From contig RPFO01001614.1 of NCBI GenBank assembly GCA_009746045.1, forward strand, positions 87,501 through 117,500: DNA of 30,000 bases, in the 5' to 3' direction. Shown here piece after piece: positions 1 through 8,511 of the stretch. Made by a program: the position numbers and the translations under genes. The notes beneath the pieces are model-generated. The model was not told the origin of the DNA. It did not search any database and saw nothing but the letters and a program-made list of their open reading frames with translations. The stretch comes from Mesostigma viride. Its lineage: Eukaryota; Streptophyta; Mesostigmatophyceae; Mesostigmatales; Mesostigmataceae. Within the stretch, counting starts at the first letter, position 1; each line of letters begins with the position of its first letter.

Positions 1-1656
1 GTGCCCTCTAGTGCCAGTGTGCCCTCCAGTGCCAGTGTGCCCTCTAGTGCCAGTGTACCCTCTAGTGCCAGTGTGCCCTCCAGTGCCAGTGTGCCCTCTA
101 GTGCCAGTGTGCCCTCCAGTGCCAGTGTGCCCTCCAGTGCCAGTGTGCCCTCTAGTACCAGTGTACCCTCTAGTGCCAGTGTGCCCTCTAGTGCCAGTGT
201 ACCCTCCAGTGCCAGTGTGCCCTCCAGTGCCAGTGTGCCCTACAGTGCCAGTGTGCCCTCTAGTGCCAGTGTGCCCTCCAGTGCCAGTGTGCCCTCCAGT
301 GCCAGTGTGCCCTCTAGTGCCAGTGTACCCTCTAGTGCCAGTGTGCCCTCTAGTGCCAGTGTGCCCTCCAGTGCCAGTGTACCCTCTAGTGCCAGTGTGC
401 CCTCTAGTGCCAGTGTGCCCTCCAGTGCCAGTGTGCCCTCGAGTGCCAGTGTGCCCTCCAGTGCCAGTGTGCCCTCTAGTGCGAGTGTGCCCTCTAGTGC
501 CAATGTGCCCTCTAGTGCCAGTGTGCCCTCTAGTGCCAGTGTGCCCTCTAGTGCCAGTGTGCCCTCTAGTGCCAGTGTACCCTCTAGTGCCAGTGTGCCC
601 TCCAGTGCCAGTGTGCCCTCTAGTGCCATTGTGCCCTCCAGTGCCAGTGTGCCCTCCAGTGCCAGTGTGCCCTCTAGTACCAGTGTACCCTCTAGTGCCA
701 GTGTGCCCTCTAGTGCCAGTGTACCCTCCAGTGCCAGTGTGCCCTCCAGTGCCAGTGTGCCCTACACTGCCAGTGTGCCCTACACTGCCAGTGTGCCCTC
801 TAGTGCCAGTGTGCCCTCCAGTGCCAGTGTGCCCTCTAGTGCCAGTGTACCCTCTAGTGCCAGTGTGCCCTCTAGTGCCAATGTGCCCTCCAGTGCCAGT
901 GTGCCCTCCAGTGCCAGTGTACCCTCTAGTGCCAGTGTGCCCTCTAGTGCCAATGTGCCCTCCAGTGCCAGTGTGCCCTCCAGTGCCAGTGTACCCTCTA
1001 GTGCCAGTGTGCCCTCCAGTGCCAGTGTGCCCTCTAGTGCCAGTGTACCCTCTAGTGCCAGTGTGCCCTCCAGTGCCAGTGTGCCCTCTAGTGCCAGTGT
1101 GCCCTCCAGTGCCAGTGTGCCCTCTAGTGCCATTGTGCCCTCTAGTGCCAGTGTGCCCTCTAGTGCCAGTGTACCCTCTAGTGCCAGTGTGCCCTCTAGT
1201 GCCAGTGTGCCCTCCAGTGCCTGTGTGCCCTCTAGTGCCAGTGTGCCCTCTAGTGCCAGTGTGCCCTCTAGTGCCAGTGTGCCCTCTAGTGCCAGTGTGC
1301 CCTCCAGTGCCTGTGTACCCTCCAGTGCCAGTGTGCCCTCTAGTGCGAGTGTGCCCTCTAGTGCCAGTGTGCCCTCCAGTGCCAGTGTGCCCTCTAGTGC
1401 CAGTGTGCCCTCTAGTGCCAGTGTACCCTCTAGTGCCAGTGTGCCCTCTAGTGCAAGTGTGCCCTCCAGTGCCAGTGTGCCCTACAGTGCCAGTGTGCCC
1501 TCTAGTGCCAGTGTGCCCTTCAGTGCCAGTGTGCCCTCCAGTGCCATTGTGCCCTCCAGTGCCATTGTGCCCTCCAGTGCCAGTGTGCCCTCCAGTGCCA
1601 GTGTGCCCTCCAGTGCCTGTGTACCCTCCAGTGCCTGTGTGCCCTCCAGTGCCAGT
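1..1656. repeat. 18-bp minisatellite, 92 tandem units
   Basis: Ninety-two head-to-tail units of 18 bp, consensus GTGCCCTCYAGTGCCAGT, fill the start of the window and probably extend beyond its left edge. No unit is lost or gained out of phase, so the period stays an exact multiple of three. Most variation sits at two positions: base 9 (T or C, about equally common) and base 3 (G, sometimes A). Rarer variants change the AGT before the next unit to AAT, ATT or TGT, or TCC to TAC or TTC. Runs of variant units recur in the same order, which shows growth by duplication of multi-unit blocks. The array stops abruptly after GTACCC at 1662. Confidence 0.97.
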
Positions 1657-1665
1657 GTACCCTAA
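1..1665 (+). CDS. VPSSAS-repeat reading frame, 5'-partial; may be coding or merely an open satellite
   Basis: The plus frame starting at base 1 is open through all 92 satellite units and ends at TAA (1663-1665). It reads as about 92 copies of V-P-S-S-A-S; some 18 units carry a replacement (Thr, Tyr, Asn, Ile, Cys or Phe). The two frequent variants, TCT/TCC and GTG/GTA, are both silent here. A Ser/Pro/Ala-rich repeat of this type would suit a cell-wall or extracellular glycoprotein stalk. Against coding: the second plus frame (CPLVPV) is also open, the antisense frame LALEGT is equally silent at both common sites, and no non-repetitive domain is visible. No start codon or signal peptide lies inside the window. 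Treat as a possible C-terminal part of a gene. Confidence 0.3.
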   Translation: MPSSASVPSSASVPSSASVPSSASVPSSASVPSSASVPSSASVPSSASVPSSTSVPSSASVPSSASVPSSASVPSSASVPYSASVPSSASVPSSASVPSSASVPSSASVPSSASVPSSASVPSSASVPSSASVPSSASVPSSASVPSSASVPSSASVPSSASVPSSANVPSSASVPSSASVPSSASVPSSASVPSSASVPSSASVPSSAIVPSSASVPSSASVPSSTSVPSSASVPSSASVPSSASVPSSASVPYTASVPYTASVPSSASVPSSASVPSSASVPSSASVPSSANVPSSASVPSSASVPSSASVPSSANVPSSASVPSSASVPSSASVPSSASVPSSASVPSSASVPSSASVPSSASVPSSASVPSSAIVPSSASVPSSASVPSSASVPSSASVPSSACVPSSASVPSSASVPSSASVPSSASVPSSACVPSSASVPSSASVPSSASVPSSASVPSSASVPSSASVPSSASVPSSASVPSSASVPYSASVPSSASVPFSASVPSSAIVPSSAIVPSSASVPSSASVPSSACVPSSACVPSSASVP

Positions 1666-2260
1666 CTACCCTTCATAACTTAACGTTATTCTTGGGACAT
1701 GGCACATGTCACCACCTTGCCCAAACCGTGGCCACTTGCAGGCACTTAAATGTCCTTTTGTGCCTGCTTTTTTGCACTACGAAACCCAGCGCTGGCTGTG
1801 TGCGGCACTGACAGGCAACAGTCAGCACAATCTGTGCGTTTCTGGCCGTATTGGGAGAGATTGCACGAGTGAAACTTTGCATGGCATCATCTATCACGGA
1901 ATTTCACACAGCATTAGGAGCTCACCAGACAGCATCTCAAGTCGATCCCCCGTCTTGCGGCCCTGCCATCGATGTTACCCCTGATTGAGGTTACCCCATC
2001 CCAGCAGTGCACTGCGGCTGACCATGGCTGACTGCCCGCCACTCTCCCACATTCTGAACATGTTTTTTTGAAGCACATGGCAGTGCTCTGCAACCATTGG
2101 ACGAACCGGGATGAGTTGGGTCATTGTATTAGTGACTTTCTATGTGATCACAGACCGCCAATCCCCGTGGATAAACGCCAGGGTATGACTTGTGTTATTG
2201 CAGCGTGGTTAATGTTTATGCATTAATTCTTTTACTGCGTTGTATAATCCACTATCTCAG
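1666..2260. other. No gene recognised between the minisatellite and the WD40-like exon
   Basis: About 600 bases of mixed composition. Short open frames occur on both strands (for example plus 1706-1984), but none resembles a known domain and none shows convincing splice borders. If the minisatellite frame is coding, this would be its 3' UTR. If the minisatellite is intronic, it would be part of the intron before the exon at 2261. Confidence 0.6.
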
Positions 2261-2487
2261 GCTTATGGAGAGATGATGCCTCAACAGCGGGATCGGAGGA
2301 CCCCTTGGAAGCTGGCTTGGAGCACACCCTTCCCATCATGGAGAACTGCCCAATAACATCCATGTGCATGGTGTTTGGCCCAAGGAGTTCTTATGGCAAT
2401 CTGGCCTCAGGAGCTCGCTGCACTTCTGACACTGTTGCGATTGGTGGCGATGACTCTCTCGTAAAGATCTTTTCCTTGCCAAGCTAG
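2261..2487 (+). CDS. Possible 3'-terminal exon of a WD40-repeat-like protein
   Basis: An open frame follows a plausible splice acceptor (pyrimidine-containing tract ending in TCTCAG at 2254-2260) and closes at TAG 2485-2487. The roughly 75 residues include CPITSMCMVFGP and end in VAIGGDDSLVKIFSLPS. The latter has the look of a WD40 blade (hydrophobic, GG-D-D, then V-K-I/L-F/Y-S-L), and a protein ending just after such a strand is common in this family. The ORF has no good internal ATG at its start, consistent with an exon entered by splicing. Upstream exons were not found with confidence, so the propeller size and function are unknown. This is recognition by eye of one blade only and could be fortuitous. 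Confidence 0.42.
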
Positions 2488-2604
2488 CCCTTGAAGCCTC
2501 ATTGATGATACATCTGACCATGCAGTGCAAACCAATTACGATAATCCTGGGCCTTAGGACCCTTGCCTGAGCACGGGGGCACGGTATATCAACCCGTAGT
2601 CCGG

Positions 2605-2675
2605 AAACAGTTCTATATATCGAACTGTTTGAACCCCGGTGGCGCGGCGCTCAATTCCAGGAGCGCCGCGCCACC
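2605..2675. repeat. Two adjacent perfect hairpins
   Basis: A 9-bp stem (AAACAGTTC 2605-2613 with GAACTGTTT 2622-2630) is followed at once by a GC-rich 15-bp stem (GGTGGCGCGGCGCTC 2638-2652 with its exact complement 2661-2675, loop AATTCCAG). Both lie between the WD40-like exon and the tail of the RTE-type LINE. They may be RNA-level 3'-end structures or a small foldback element. No TSD was found around them. Confidence 0.8.
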
Positions 2676-2727
2676 CGTGACAGAGGGAAGCTGTCCGGTG
2701 GGTCTGGGAACACTTACGGACGAAGGT

Positions 2728-2876
2728 GATTAAATTAAAATTAAATAAAATTATAACATGCCTCCGTTGGGAGATCATGTAGCACATATTCCTTGATGGA
2801 TGGGTGGAGTGGAAGGAGCCGCGTAATCAAACTAACCTAACTCTAAGCTATCTAGTATAGAAAAATCCTAACTACC
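2728..2876 (-). other. 3' UTR, terminal stem-loop and AT tail of the RTE-type LINE
   Basis: Downstream of the TAG at 2877 the minus strand has about 120 bases of UTR. It then has GTGCTACATGATCTCCCAAC (2785-2766), closing a CTCC-CAAC-GGAG stem-loop (2773-2762), and an A/T-only tail at 2756-2728. The same terminal block occurs at the 3' end of the ORF1-only retroposons at 12.7 kb and 21.3 kb (16 of 20 bases identical in this core). This is the likely reverse-transcriptase recognition end. Confidence 0.7.
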
Positions 2877-4594
2877 CTACTCATCAAAACGCTGCCGCCT
2901 CTTGGGGGGAGGTGGCTTGCCCACAGGGGCTGGCGTGTGAGCCTTGACAATCTTCTGCCACCGCGTCTTGTTCTGCATGGCAGTCCAAAGAAGGGAGAGA
3001 GAGTGGACGCGGTGTTCAAACTGGGCTGGGACCACTAGGTCGTCCAAGAACATCTGGATGTAGTTCGTGACATGTTTCCCTACCCTTTTGGAAATGCCCT
3101 TGGGGCCAGGCCAGGTCAGAATATGCCGCCCTGGCTGGCCAAGCCGCTGGGGGCCTGCCAGACCAAGGGCGGTGTCCACCTGGCGGGTGCGAGCAAGGTG
3201 TCCTACAAATGCTATCCTACGCTGCCTAATCTCGACTGAAATACGAGGCATGCCCTGATACAAAGACTCTAATGACGGGCGCTTGGAAAACCCTACGTTC
3301 AGGACCTGTCGGAGCATCCTGTGAAACGTGCCGTCTAGCTTAGCTGCCAGTGTTTCCGTGAGTGTCCACGCCTCGGTGCCATACGTGAGCACCGTGAGGA
3401 CGAGGACCTTGAGGAGCATGCGCTTGCGGTGCTCGCCCAGGCCCTTGGAGCGCCAGTAGGTGTTGAGCGAACGAACCCTAGCCCAGGCCGGGCCGATGCG
3501 GATGTCCACATCGTCGGCGGTGTCAGGGAGCCAACTCCCCAACAGTTTGAAGCGATCGCGGAACGGGACCTCCGTCCCGTCGAGCAGGCGCGGCAGCGGC
3601 GGTGTACTGGAGGCCCCAATCACCATCGCCTCAGTTTTGACACTAATCTCCAACCCCACCGCCCGCGCCTCCAGGCCCAGACAGTCCAGCCAGGTCTGAA
3701 TGTGCTCGGGGCGCGCCATGAGGGTGGTGTTATCCGCATAAATCAGGTCGGCCAGGCGGTAGCCAGGTTTAAACCCGCCGTGCTCGCGCTCGTTAAGGAT
3801 GTCCAAGCCTGGCTCGAACCCCTTAAGAGCAGTAAAGCGCGCACGTGCCCGGCGCATGACGTGATCCACGACAATAATGAACAGGTATGGGGATCGACAG
3901 GACACAAACTTGCCACACCCCGTGGTGAAGGGGGAATGGTGGGGTGGTGCCTTCTGCAGTCCGCAAGTGCTACTGCCTGTGAGCCCTCATACAGTCGACG
4001 AATGGCAGCAATAATAAACGCTGGTGGCACCCGATCCAGAGCTAGGATGGCCCAAAGAGCCTCCCAGAGGACCGTGTCAAAGGCCTTGATATAGTCAACA
4101 AAAATGAAGACCAGCGGCAAAGTGTCAGGGCAAAGGCGACGCACCTCCTCCATCAACCGGCGCGCGACAAACACAGCCATGACAGTGTTACGACCACGAC
4201 GAAAACCCATCTGAGACTCACCCATGCAGGTGTGGGTCCAGCGCGGCGCGGAGCCTGTGCAGCATCATATGCGCATGAAGGCCTTCAGCGCGGCGCTCTG
4301 GAGGCAGACACCCCGGTAGTTACCGGGGTCAGCAGCAGAGCCCTTCTTGTACAGCATGACGCGGATGGCCGTCTGCCACTCAGCAGGCGGAGGCTCGTCA
4401 GAGAGCAGGACACGGTCGCAGAACGCCAGCAGAAGTTCCCTCACCGCCGGGTCAGGGGTCTTCAGCAGCTCAGCCGAAAGGTGGTCGGCACCGACCGCCA
4501 CGTCGTACCGCAGGCGAGCAACCGGGGCGCCGTCCAATTCCTTCAAAGTGAAGGGGTGGACGACGTCGTTGGTGGCAAGGCAGCCCTCCTGCAA
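2877..4594 (-). pseudogene. Reverse transcriptase domain of the RTE-type LINE, frameshifted, YADD box mutated to YADN
   Basis: Minus-strand pieces in different frames cover the RT domain. 4594-4265 carries the N-terminal motifs (VGADHLSAELLK; EWQTAIRVMLYKKG; DPGNYRGVCLQS). 4225-3910 carries MGFRRGRNTVMAVFVARRL and the first catalytic block FVDYIKAFD. A short stretch near 3930-3885 carries the remnant GV.Q.CVLS. 3900-2877 carries SPYLFIIVVDHVMR, the catalytic loop, and the RTE-like C-terminus ending RRQRFDE before TAG. Frame changes are needed near 4265, 4225, about 3950 and 3885. The catalytic loop reads IYADNTTLM; the second Asp of the usual F/Y-A-D-D is Asn, so the enzyme should be dead even without the frameshifts. 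No zf-RVT domain follows, unlike the LINE family near 25-27 kb. Confidence 0.88.
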
Positions 4595-4723
4595 GTCGGG
4601 GACTTGGTAGTCCGCGGCCGAGGAGGGGGCGCCGGCGGCGGCGGGGGTCCGGTGACCCCGAGACGGCCGCCCGTCTCGGGGTGAAGCAGCGGAGGGGGGG
4701 CGCGAGCCCCATTTGTCGAGGAA

Positions 4724-5718
4724 TTAAACATTGTGGGCCAACCAGCGGTCAAGGCTTACTGGCGCCGTGCCATCCCCCGTGTGCTCCACCGGGGTGCGCT
4801 GCCGCCGGCCGCCGAGCCGGTCGAGGTGGTACCACATGTCCTTGCCCTGGTTGCGAGCTTTGTAGGCCTTGGCATCTGCGATGCACTGGGCCGCCTCTGC
4901 GTCCTGAGCGTGCTCGTAGGCCTCCACAAGGGCGGCCTTGAGCACCCGGCCGGTTTCTGCAGCGGGTCCTGGTTACGCTTGAGGCGGTGCCGGGCGGCCA
5001 ATTAGACCGCGGGGTCCTGGCGGTAGAGCGGGCCGGGGCGGCGGCGGGGCATGTCAGACCGGCAGGTGCCGGGCCGCCAACAACGGGGCACGGGCCGCAA
5101 AGCCCGCAAAAATGGCGGCGTTGGGAGCACCCTTGCTTGTCCAGCTCGTCGACGTCCGCCCGGGCGTCCAGGGCCGACAGGTACTCCAGTACGTCGGCAC
5201 CGGTTCCGCGCGTGCTCGGCGTCCGTCCAGTCCTCAGGATCTCCCCGGACCGGGCGTAGGGCAGACCAGTCAGGGCGGGCCACCGGGGCGCGGCGCTCGG
5301 GGACGTGGAACCGGAGCCGAATGGTCGCGCGCACCAACCGGTGATCAGAGCACACCGTGGGCGTGTCAAACACTCGGGTGTCCAGAACCGAGGTGCACCT
5401 AGCTGGGCTGCCGTACCACCACGTACGCGTATTCCAGACAGGCCTGACGGCTGTTAGGGCCACGAAAAGTGACCAAGTCCTGTGAGGGACGTTGGAAGTG
5501 GCAGTTGACAGCAACCATCCCGCTATCCCGCAAAAAGGCAGAAAACAGGGAAGTGTTGTCGTTAGCAGCCGTGTCAGCAGGCGCAAAGCGACTGCCAGCA
5601 GTGCCCACGGGGAGCGTGGCATTGGCGTCGAGCAGCATAACCAAAAAGTGGCGGGCCGGGGTGGCCCCCTCAAGGCTATATATATATGCAAGTCCTCGAA
5701 GAACTTCTGGCGTTCCAA
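4724..5718 (-). pseudogene. APE-type endonuclease C-terminal part and linker of the RTE-type LINE, frameshifted
   Basis: On the minus strand, 5644-5399 reads VMLLDANATLPVG (the place of the GDFN motif in this family), then AFLRDSGMVAVNCHFQRPSQ and VTFRGPNS. A frame change near 5430 leads into the stretch with VCSDHRLVRATIRLRF (plus 5318-5356), whose Ser-Asp-His is the C-terminal catalytic triplet of endonuclease/exonuclease/phosphatase-fold LINE nucleases. Downstream 4945-4724 reads KAYKARNQGKDMWYHLDRL, matching the usual spacer between nuclease and RT. The N-terminal half of the nuclease (the first Asn and Glu motifs) is absent. The element therefore either inserted 5'-truncated or was cut by a later event. 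Confidence 0.8.
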
Positions 5719-5719
5719 C

Positions 5720-6985
5720 TCAGGCCTGGGGGCACCCTCCAGGGTTCAGGGATGTGTGCAGGCTCCAGTCAATGATCAACAGCCTTGCCCTTGCCCTTGT
5801 CCTGGGATCATTGGACCAGCCTTCTCCTTCAATGCTGCCACCCTGGGCTGGCTTGCTCTGACCTTCCTGCCTCAGGTACGAGGGACACTCATTCCTGAAG
5901 TGACCCTTCCCTTGGCAGAAATAACATTCCACCTGACTGATGTCCCGTGAGGTCCCACTGCTGGGCCCAGCCTTGGGAGGACCACCCACCCTCTTGAAGT
6001 CAACCTGCATGGGACTGTGGATCGAGGTCCCGACTTCGGAGGTGTCCCCCGTCCAGCCATTCGATCTGCCACGCCCCCTCCTGGACCTTCCTCGACCCCT
6101 GAACGAGGTCTCAGGCCCCCTTGAGGACGCTGGACCCCCGTGGCCCGATCCCCTCATGGACTTGACTGCAGGCTCGATCAGCTGCCTCCTCGTCCCCTTG
6201 ACGTGGGCGCTTCCCGCCTACATACTTGCCACGTACTGAAGCACTCATACAGCTGGTCGATCCGTCATGGCAGCCCACCCGTGGACCTGGCGCATGTGGA
6301 TGATGGACACGTTGTCCATCGTGATAGGATCCAGCTGCAGTGACTTGAGAAAGTCACCCATGGCCATTCGATCTGTCTGCACAGAAGAATCCTTTAGCCA
6401 TGGCGTCCTCCCACAGCTTACAGAAGTCTTCAAACGCGTGGACCACCAACTGCCCCTTGATGGGCTTGTAGTCCAGGTACTCCTGCTTCAAGTGAGAACC
6501 ATCGATGGTCCTCTTATCACTTAGGAACACCCTGAGGCGCGTCATGAACGCGGCCCAGGTATCCCCCGCTGAATGGCGCGCTCTCGGACGAACTTAAACA
6601 GCCGCCTTGCCGACTGCCGTATGTAGGCACTGGACGCCAGAATGCGAAGCTTGTCGCCGGTGTAGACGTCCGTGTACAAGTTCATATCCTCCAGCATCCT
6701 CTCCGCGTCTCTGGGCTGCCAATTGTCTTTGATTGACTGAAATTATTGGCTCAGCACAGCGTACCCCTCGGCTATATACGGTCGGCCGCCTAGGCGCAGC
6801 TTGGGCCGCTGCTGGCGCGTTCTGAGCGCCTTGAGACCCCTGACTCTGATCATCCTCTAGACCAGCCTGGTCCCCTAGTGCAGGCCCTCCTCCTCGTCCA
6901 CCGCGTCCATCCGGCCATATCATGCAGCGCCGCGCCGCTCAAAGCCGACCCCACGTCCTCGTTGGTCGGATGCTCCCTCGCTCAT
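5720..6985 (-). pseudogene. Retroelement Gag-like gene with CCHC zinc knuckle, frameshifted
   Basis: From an ATG at 6985 (minus) the pieces read MSEGASDQRGRGVGFERRG, then an Ala/Gln-rich stretch, then (6720-6550) ERMLEDMNLYTDVYTGDKL and FKFVRERAIQRGIPG. Next come (6545-6360) TRLRVFLSDKRTIDGSHLKQ with KGQLVVHAFEDFCKLWEDA, then (6390-6245) DRMAMGDFLKSLQLDPITMD, and finally (6157-5720) an RG-rich tract and the knuckle CYFCQGKGHFRNEC (C-X2-C-X4-H-X4-C, plus 5885-5927). Basic RG runs and one CCHC knuckle are typical of retrotransposon Gag. At least three frame changes are needed. No protease follows; the frame stops at 5720, where LINE endonuclease sequence begins. It may be the Gag of an LTR element or the ORF1 of a non-LTR element. 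Confidence 0.72.
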
Positions 6986-7080
6986 GATGGGTCTTGTTCA
7001 GGTCTGCTACAGATCAGCCAAGTGGCCAGACAGCAATTAAAGCAATATATGCTGCTGAACAAGAAGGAAGATGACAAGTG

Positions 7081-8083
7081 TTACCACGTATAGTCAAGCC
7101 CACCACTGCCACCCGCTGGCGCCACCTGGTTTTCCTTGTCGCTGTCGCTGTCGCTCACAGTGATTAGCTCTGGCACCCTGCTGCCAGCAGCACCGTCGTC
7201 AACCCGCTGTCGGCTCCCGATGACAGCGTCGTCACCGTCGGCGTAGTAAACAGGCGACAACCCGTCGTTGCCACCCCGCGGGTTATACCTTGGCACCTCG
7301 CGGTCGCCAAGCTCCTCGTCGCTTAGATCAGCGGACCCCACAGCGCCTACCTCAAGGTCACTGTCGTATATAACCACGAGAGGCGAACTCCTCCCACTGC
7401 GTTACACGCACGCGGAGAGGTTGGTGCAATTCCTGGAGCGGCACTCGACGCCACTCCGGATTCCTGTCGACAACCCTGTCGACCCGCGTCGCTTGCTGAT
7501 TTCCAGCGATGGCTCCTTCAGCCGCCTCAATCTCTGCTAACCGCCTGTAGCGCTCCGCCACTCGCCGCTCACATCGAAGTGGTCCTGCCGCTATTCCCCC
7601 GTCGCCAACTCTGCGCCTGCGAACGCACGTTGTGCGCCCACACCTGCCGCTGCCTGCGCGAGCTCTCGTCGCACCGCACCAGCTGGCTCCGCAGCTCCTT
7701 CTCGCCTGGCCACCAACTCCTGGCGCACCCGGTCGACTAATGCTGTGATCACGGTCTGTATTCCGACCAGACCGTGCAGCTCTTGTTCAATGTCGTCGGC
7801 GCTTCGGTGTGCTGGAACGACGATGGTCTGGACGTGCCGCAAGATGCGCTTCCCAATCCTCGACCTGGTTGTCGACGAATTGTGCAAAATTGCAGTCAAC
7901 AGGTGGCCGATCTGCAAGCAAGAGGGATAAATCTCGAACAACACGACGTAATTCAGGGGAAATAGAACCACCAACAGCTTGTCGAGGAAACCGGAAATCC
8001 TGCTGCCGTTGTTCTTCCTGCACCATTCGACACCCGACGAGCTTCACCACGTCGTCAACGCTGCACGCAGCACACAGCAACAA
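7081..8083 (-). pseudogene. Decayed coiled-coil/acidic protein upstream of the Gag-like gene, unknown function
   Basis: Four overlapping minus-strand frames look like one broken protein. 8083-7787 includes ELRRVVRDLSLLLADRPPVD and FAQFVDNQVEDWEAH. 7800-7591 includes IEQELHGLVGIQTVITALVD and RVRQELVARREGAAE, which is heptad-like. 7561-7358 includes ERYRRLAEIEAAEGAIAGNQ. 7377-7081 includes DLEVGAVGSADLSDEELGDR and ends with an acidic ITVSDSDSDKEN tail. I recognise no family. It lies in the same orientation as the Gag-like gene and between it and the leader repeat at 8119-8511, so it is probably part of the same retroelement. It could be an older host gene fragment. Confidence 0.4.
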
Positions 8084-8118
8084 CCCTCCTGGCCGTTCCG
8101 TCGAGACTGCTTGTAATT

Positions 8119-8511
8119 TGAGTTAACGTTTTTAAGTGCAATGTATATAAGGATATGGTTGCAATTCAGCAATTATGCGAATGTGGTTGGAACGGAGCTT
8201 TGTTAAATTAAATTGGATAAGCTTACAGCACTCATGCACTTGAGGGCTTAGACACGAGTTTGCCAAGTCAAGGCAATACGAGGCGGGCTCGCAAGATGAC
8301 CAGTTGGCACTGGCCTATTCTTTATATACTTGTTCACTGTGCTTTGCTAGGCCTGAGCAGCCTCGTAGGGCCTGCTCAGTATTAACACCCCGGTACAGTA
8401 TTAACAACCTGTACATCGTCCAGATCCTATACAAGAGGTCTGCCATACACTCAGTATTAACACCCCGGTACAGTATTAACAACCTGTACAGCGTCCAGAT
8501 CCTACACAACG
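8119..8511. repeat. Leader/LTR-like repeat, second copy at 17405-17760, with internal 75-bp duplication
   Basis: This stretch (from GAGTTAACGTTT through AAGGATATGGTTGCAA, GGAGCTTTGTTAAA, GCCAAGTCAAGGCA and CAGTATTAACACCCC) matches 17405-17760 almost base for base in the same orientation. Its right part holds a tandem duplication: CTCAGTATTAACACCCCGGT starts at 8375 and again at 8450 (period 75 bp); the other copy has one unit. It lies just upstream of the minus-strand retroelement genes, as an LTR or promoter-leader would. I could not find a TG...CA border or TSD. Confidence 0.75.

Larger units (their letters stand above)
2728..5718 (-). mobile_element. RTE-type non-LTR retrotransposon, 5'-truncated and decayed
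   Basis: Read on the minus strand, the element runs from part of an APE-type endonuclease (about 5718-5330), through a linker (5330-4600), to a reverse transcriptase (4594-3700) and a C-terminal region (3700-2877). A 3' UTR and an AT-rich tail (2756-2728) follow. The C-terminal block (TYGTEAWTLTETLAAKLDGT, then RMLRQVLNV, then RRIAFVGHLAR) is the arrangement familiar from RTE-clade LINEs. Several frameshifts break the single long ORF expected of the family. The body is clearly GC-richer than its AT-rich neighbours. The first part of the endonuclease is missing, and Gag-like sequence begins at the 5' border. I could not match a TSD pair, so the 5' limit is approximate. Confidence 0.85.

Noticed and set aside
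240-1133. Antisense reading frames (LALEGT repeats) in the minisatellite
   Set aside because: They are shadows of a repeat whose period is a multiple of three, and they are closed wherever a TAC variant unit occurs.
2638-2675. Bacterial rho-independent terminator
   Set aside because: The stem is ideal, but there is no T run and nothing else in the window is bacterial.
3429-4094. 221-codon plus-strand frame
   Set aside because: Shadow of the minus-strand reverse transcriptase, whose motifs are unmistakable.
7081-8083. Intact host gene with a PEST-like acidic tail
   Set aside because: The similar-looking stretches lie in different frames with no splice sites that would join them; decay of a retroelement protein is simpler.
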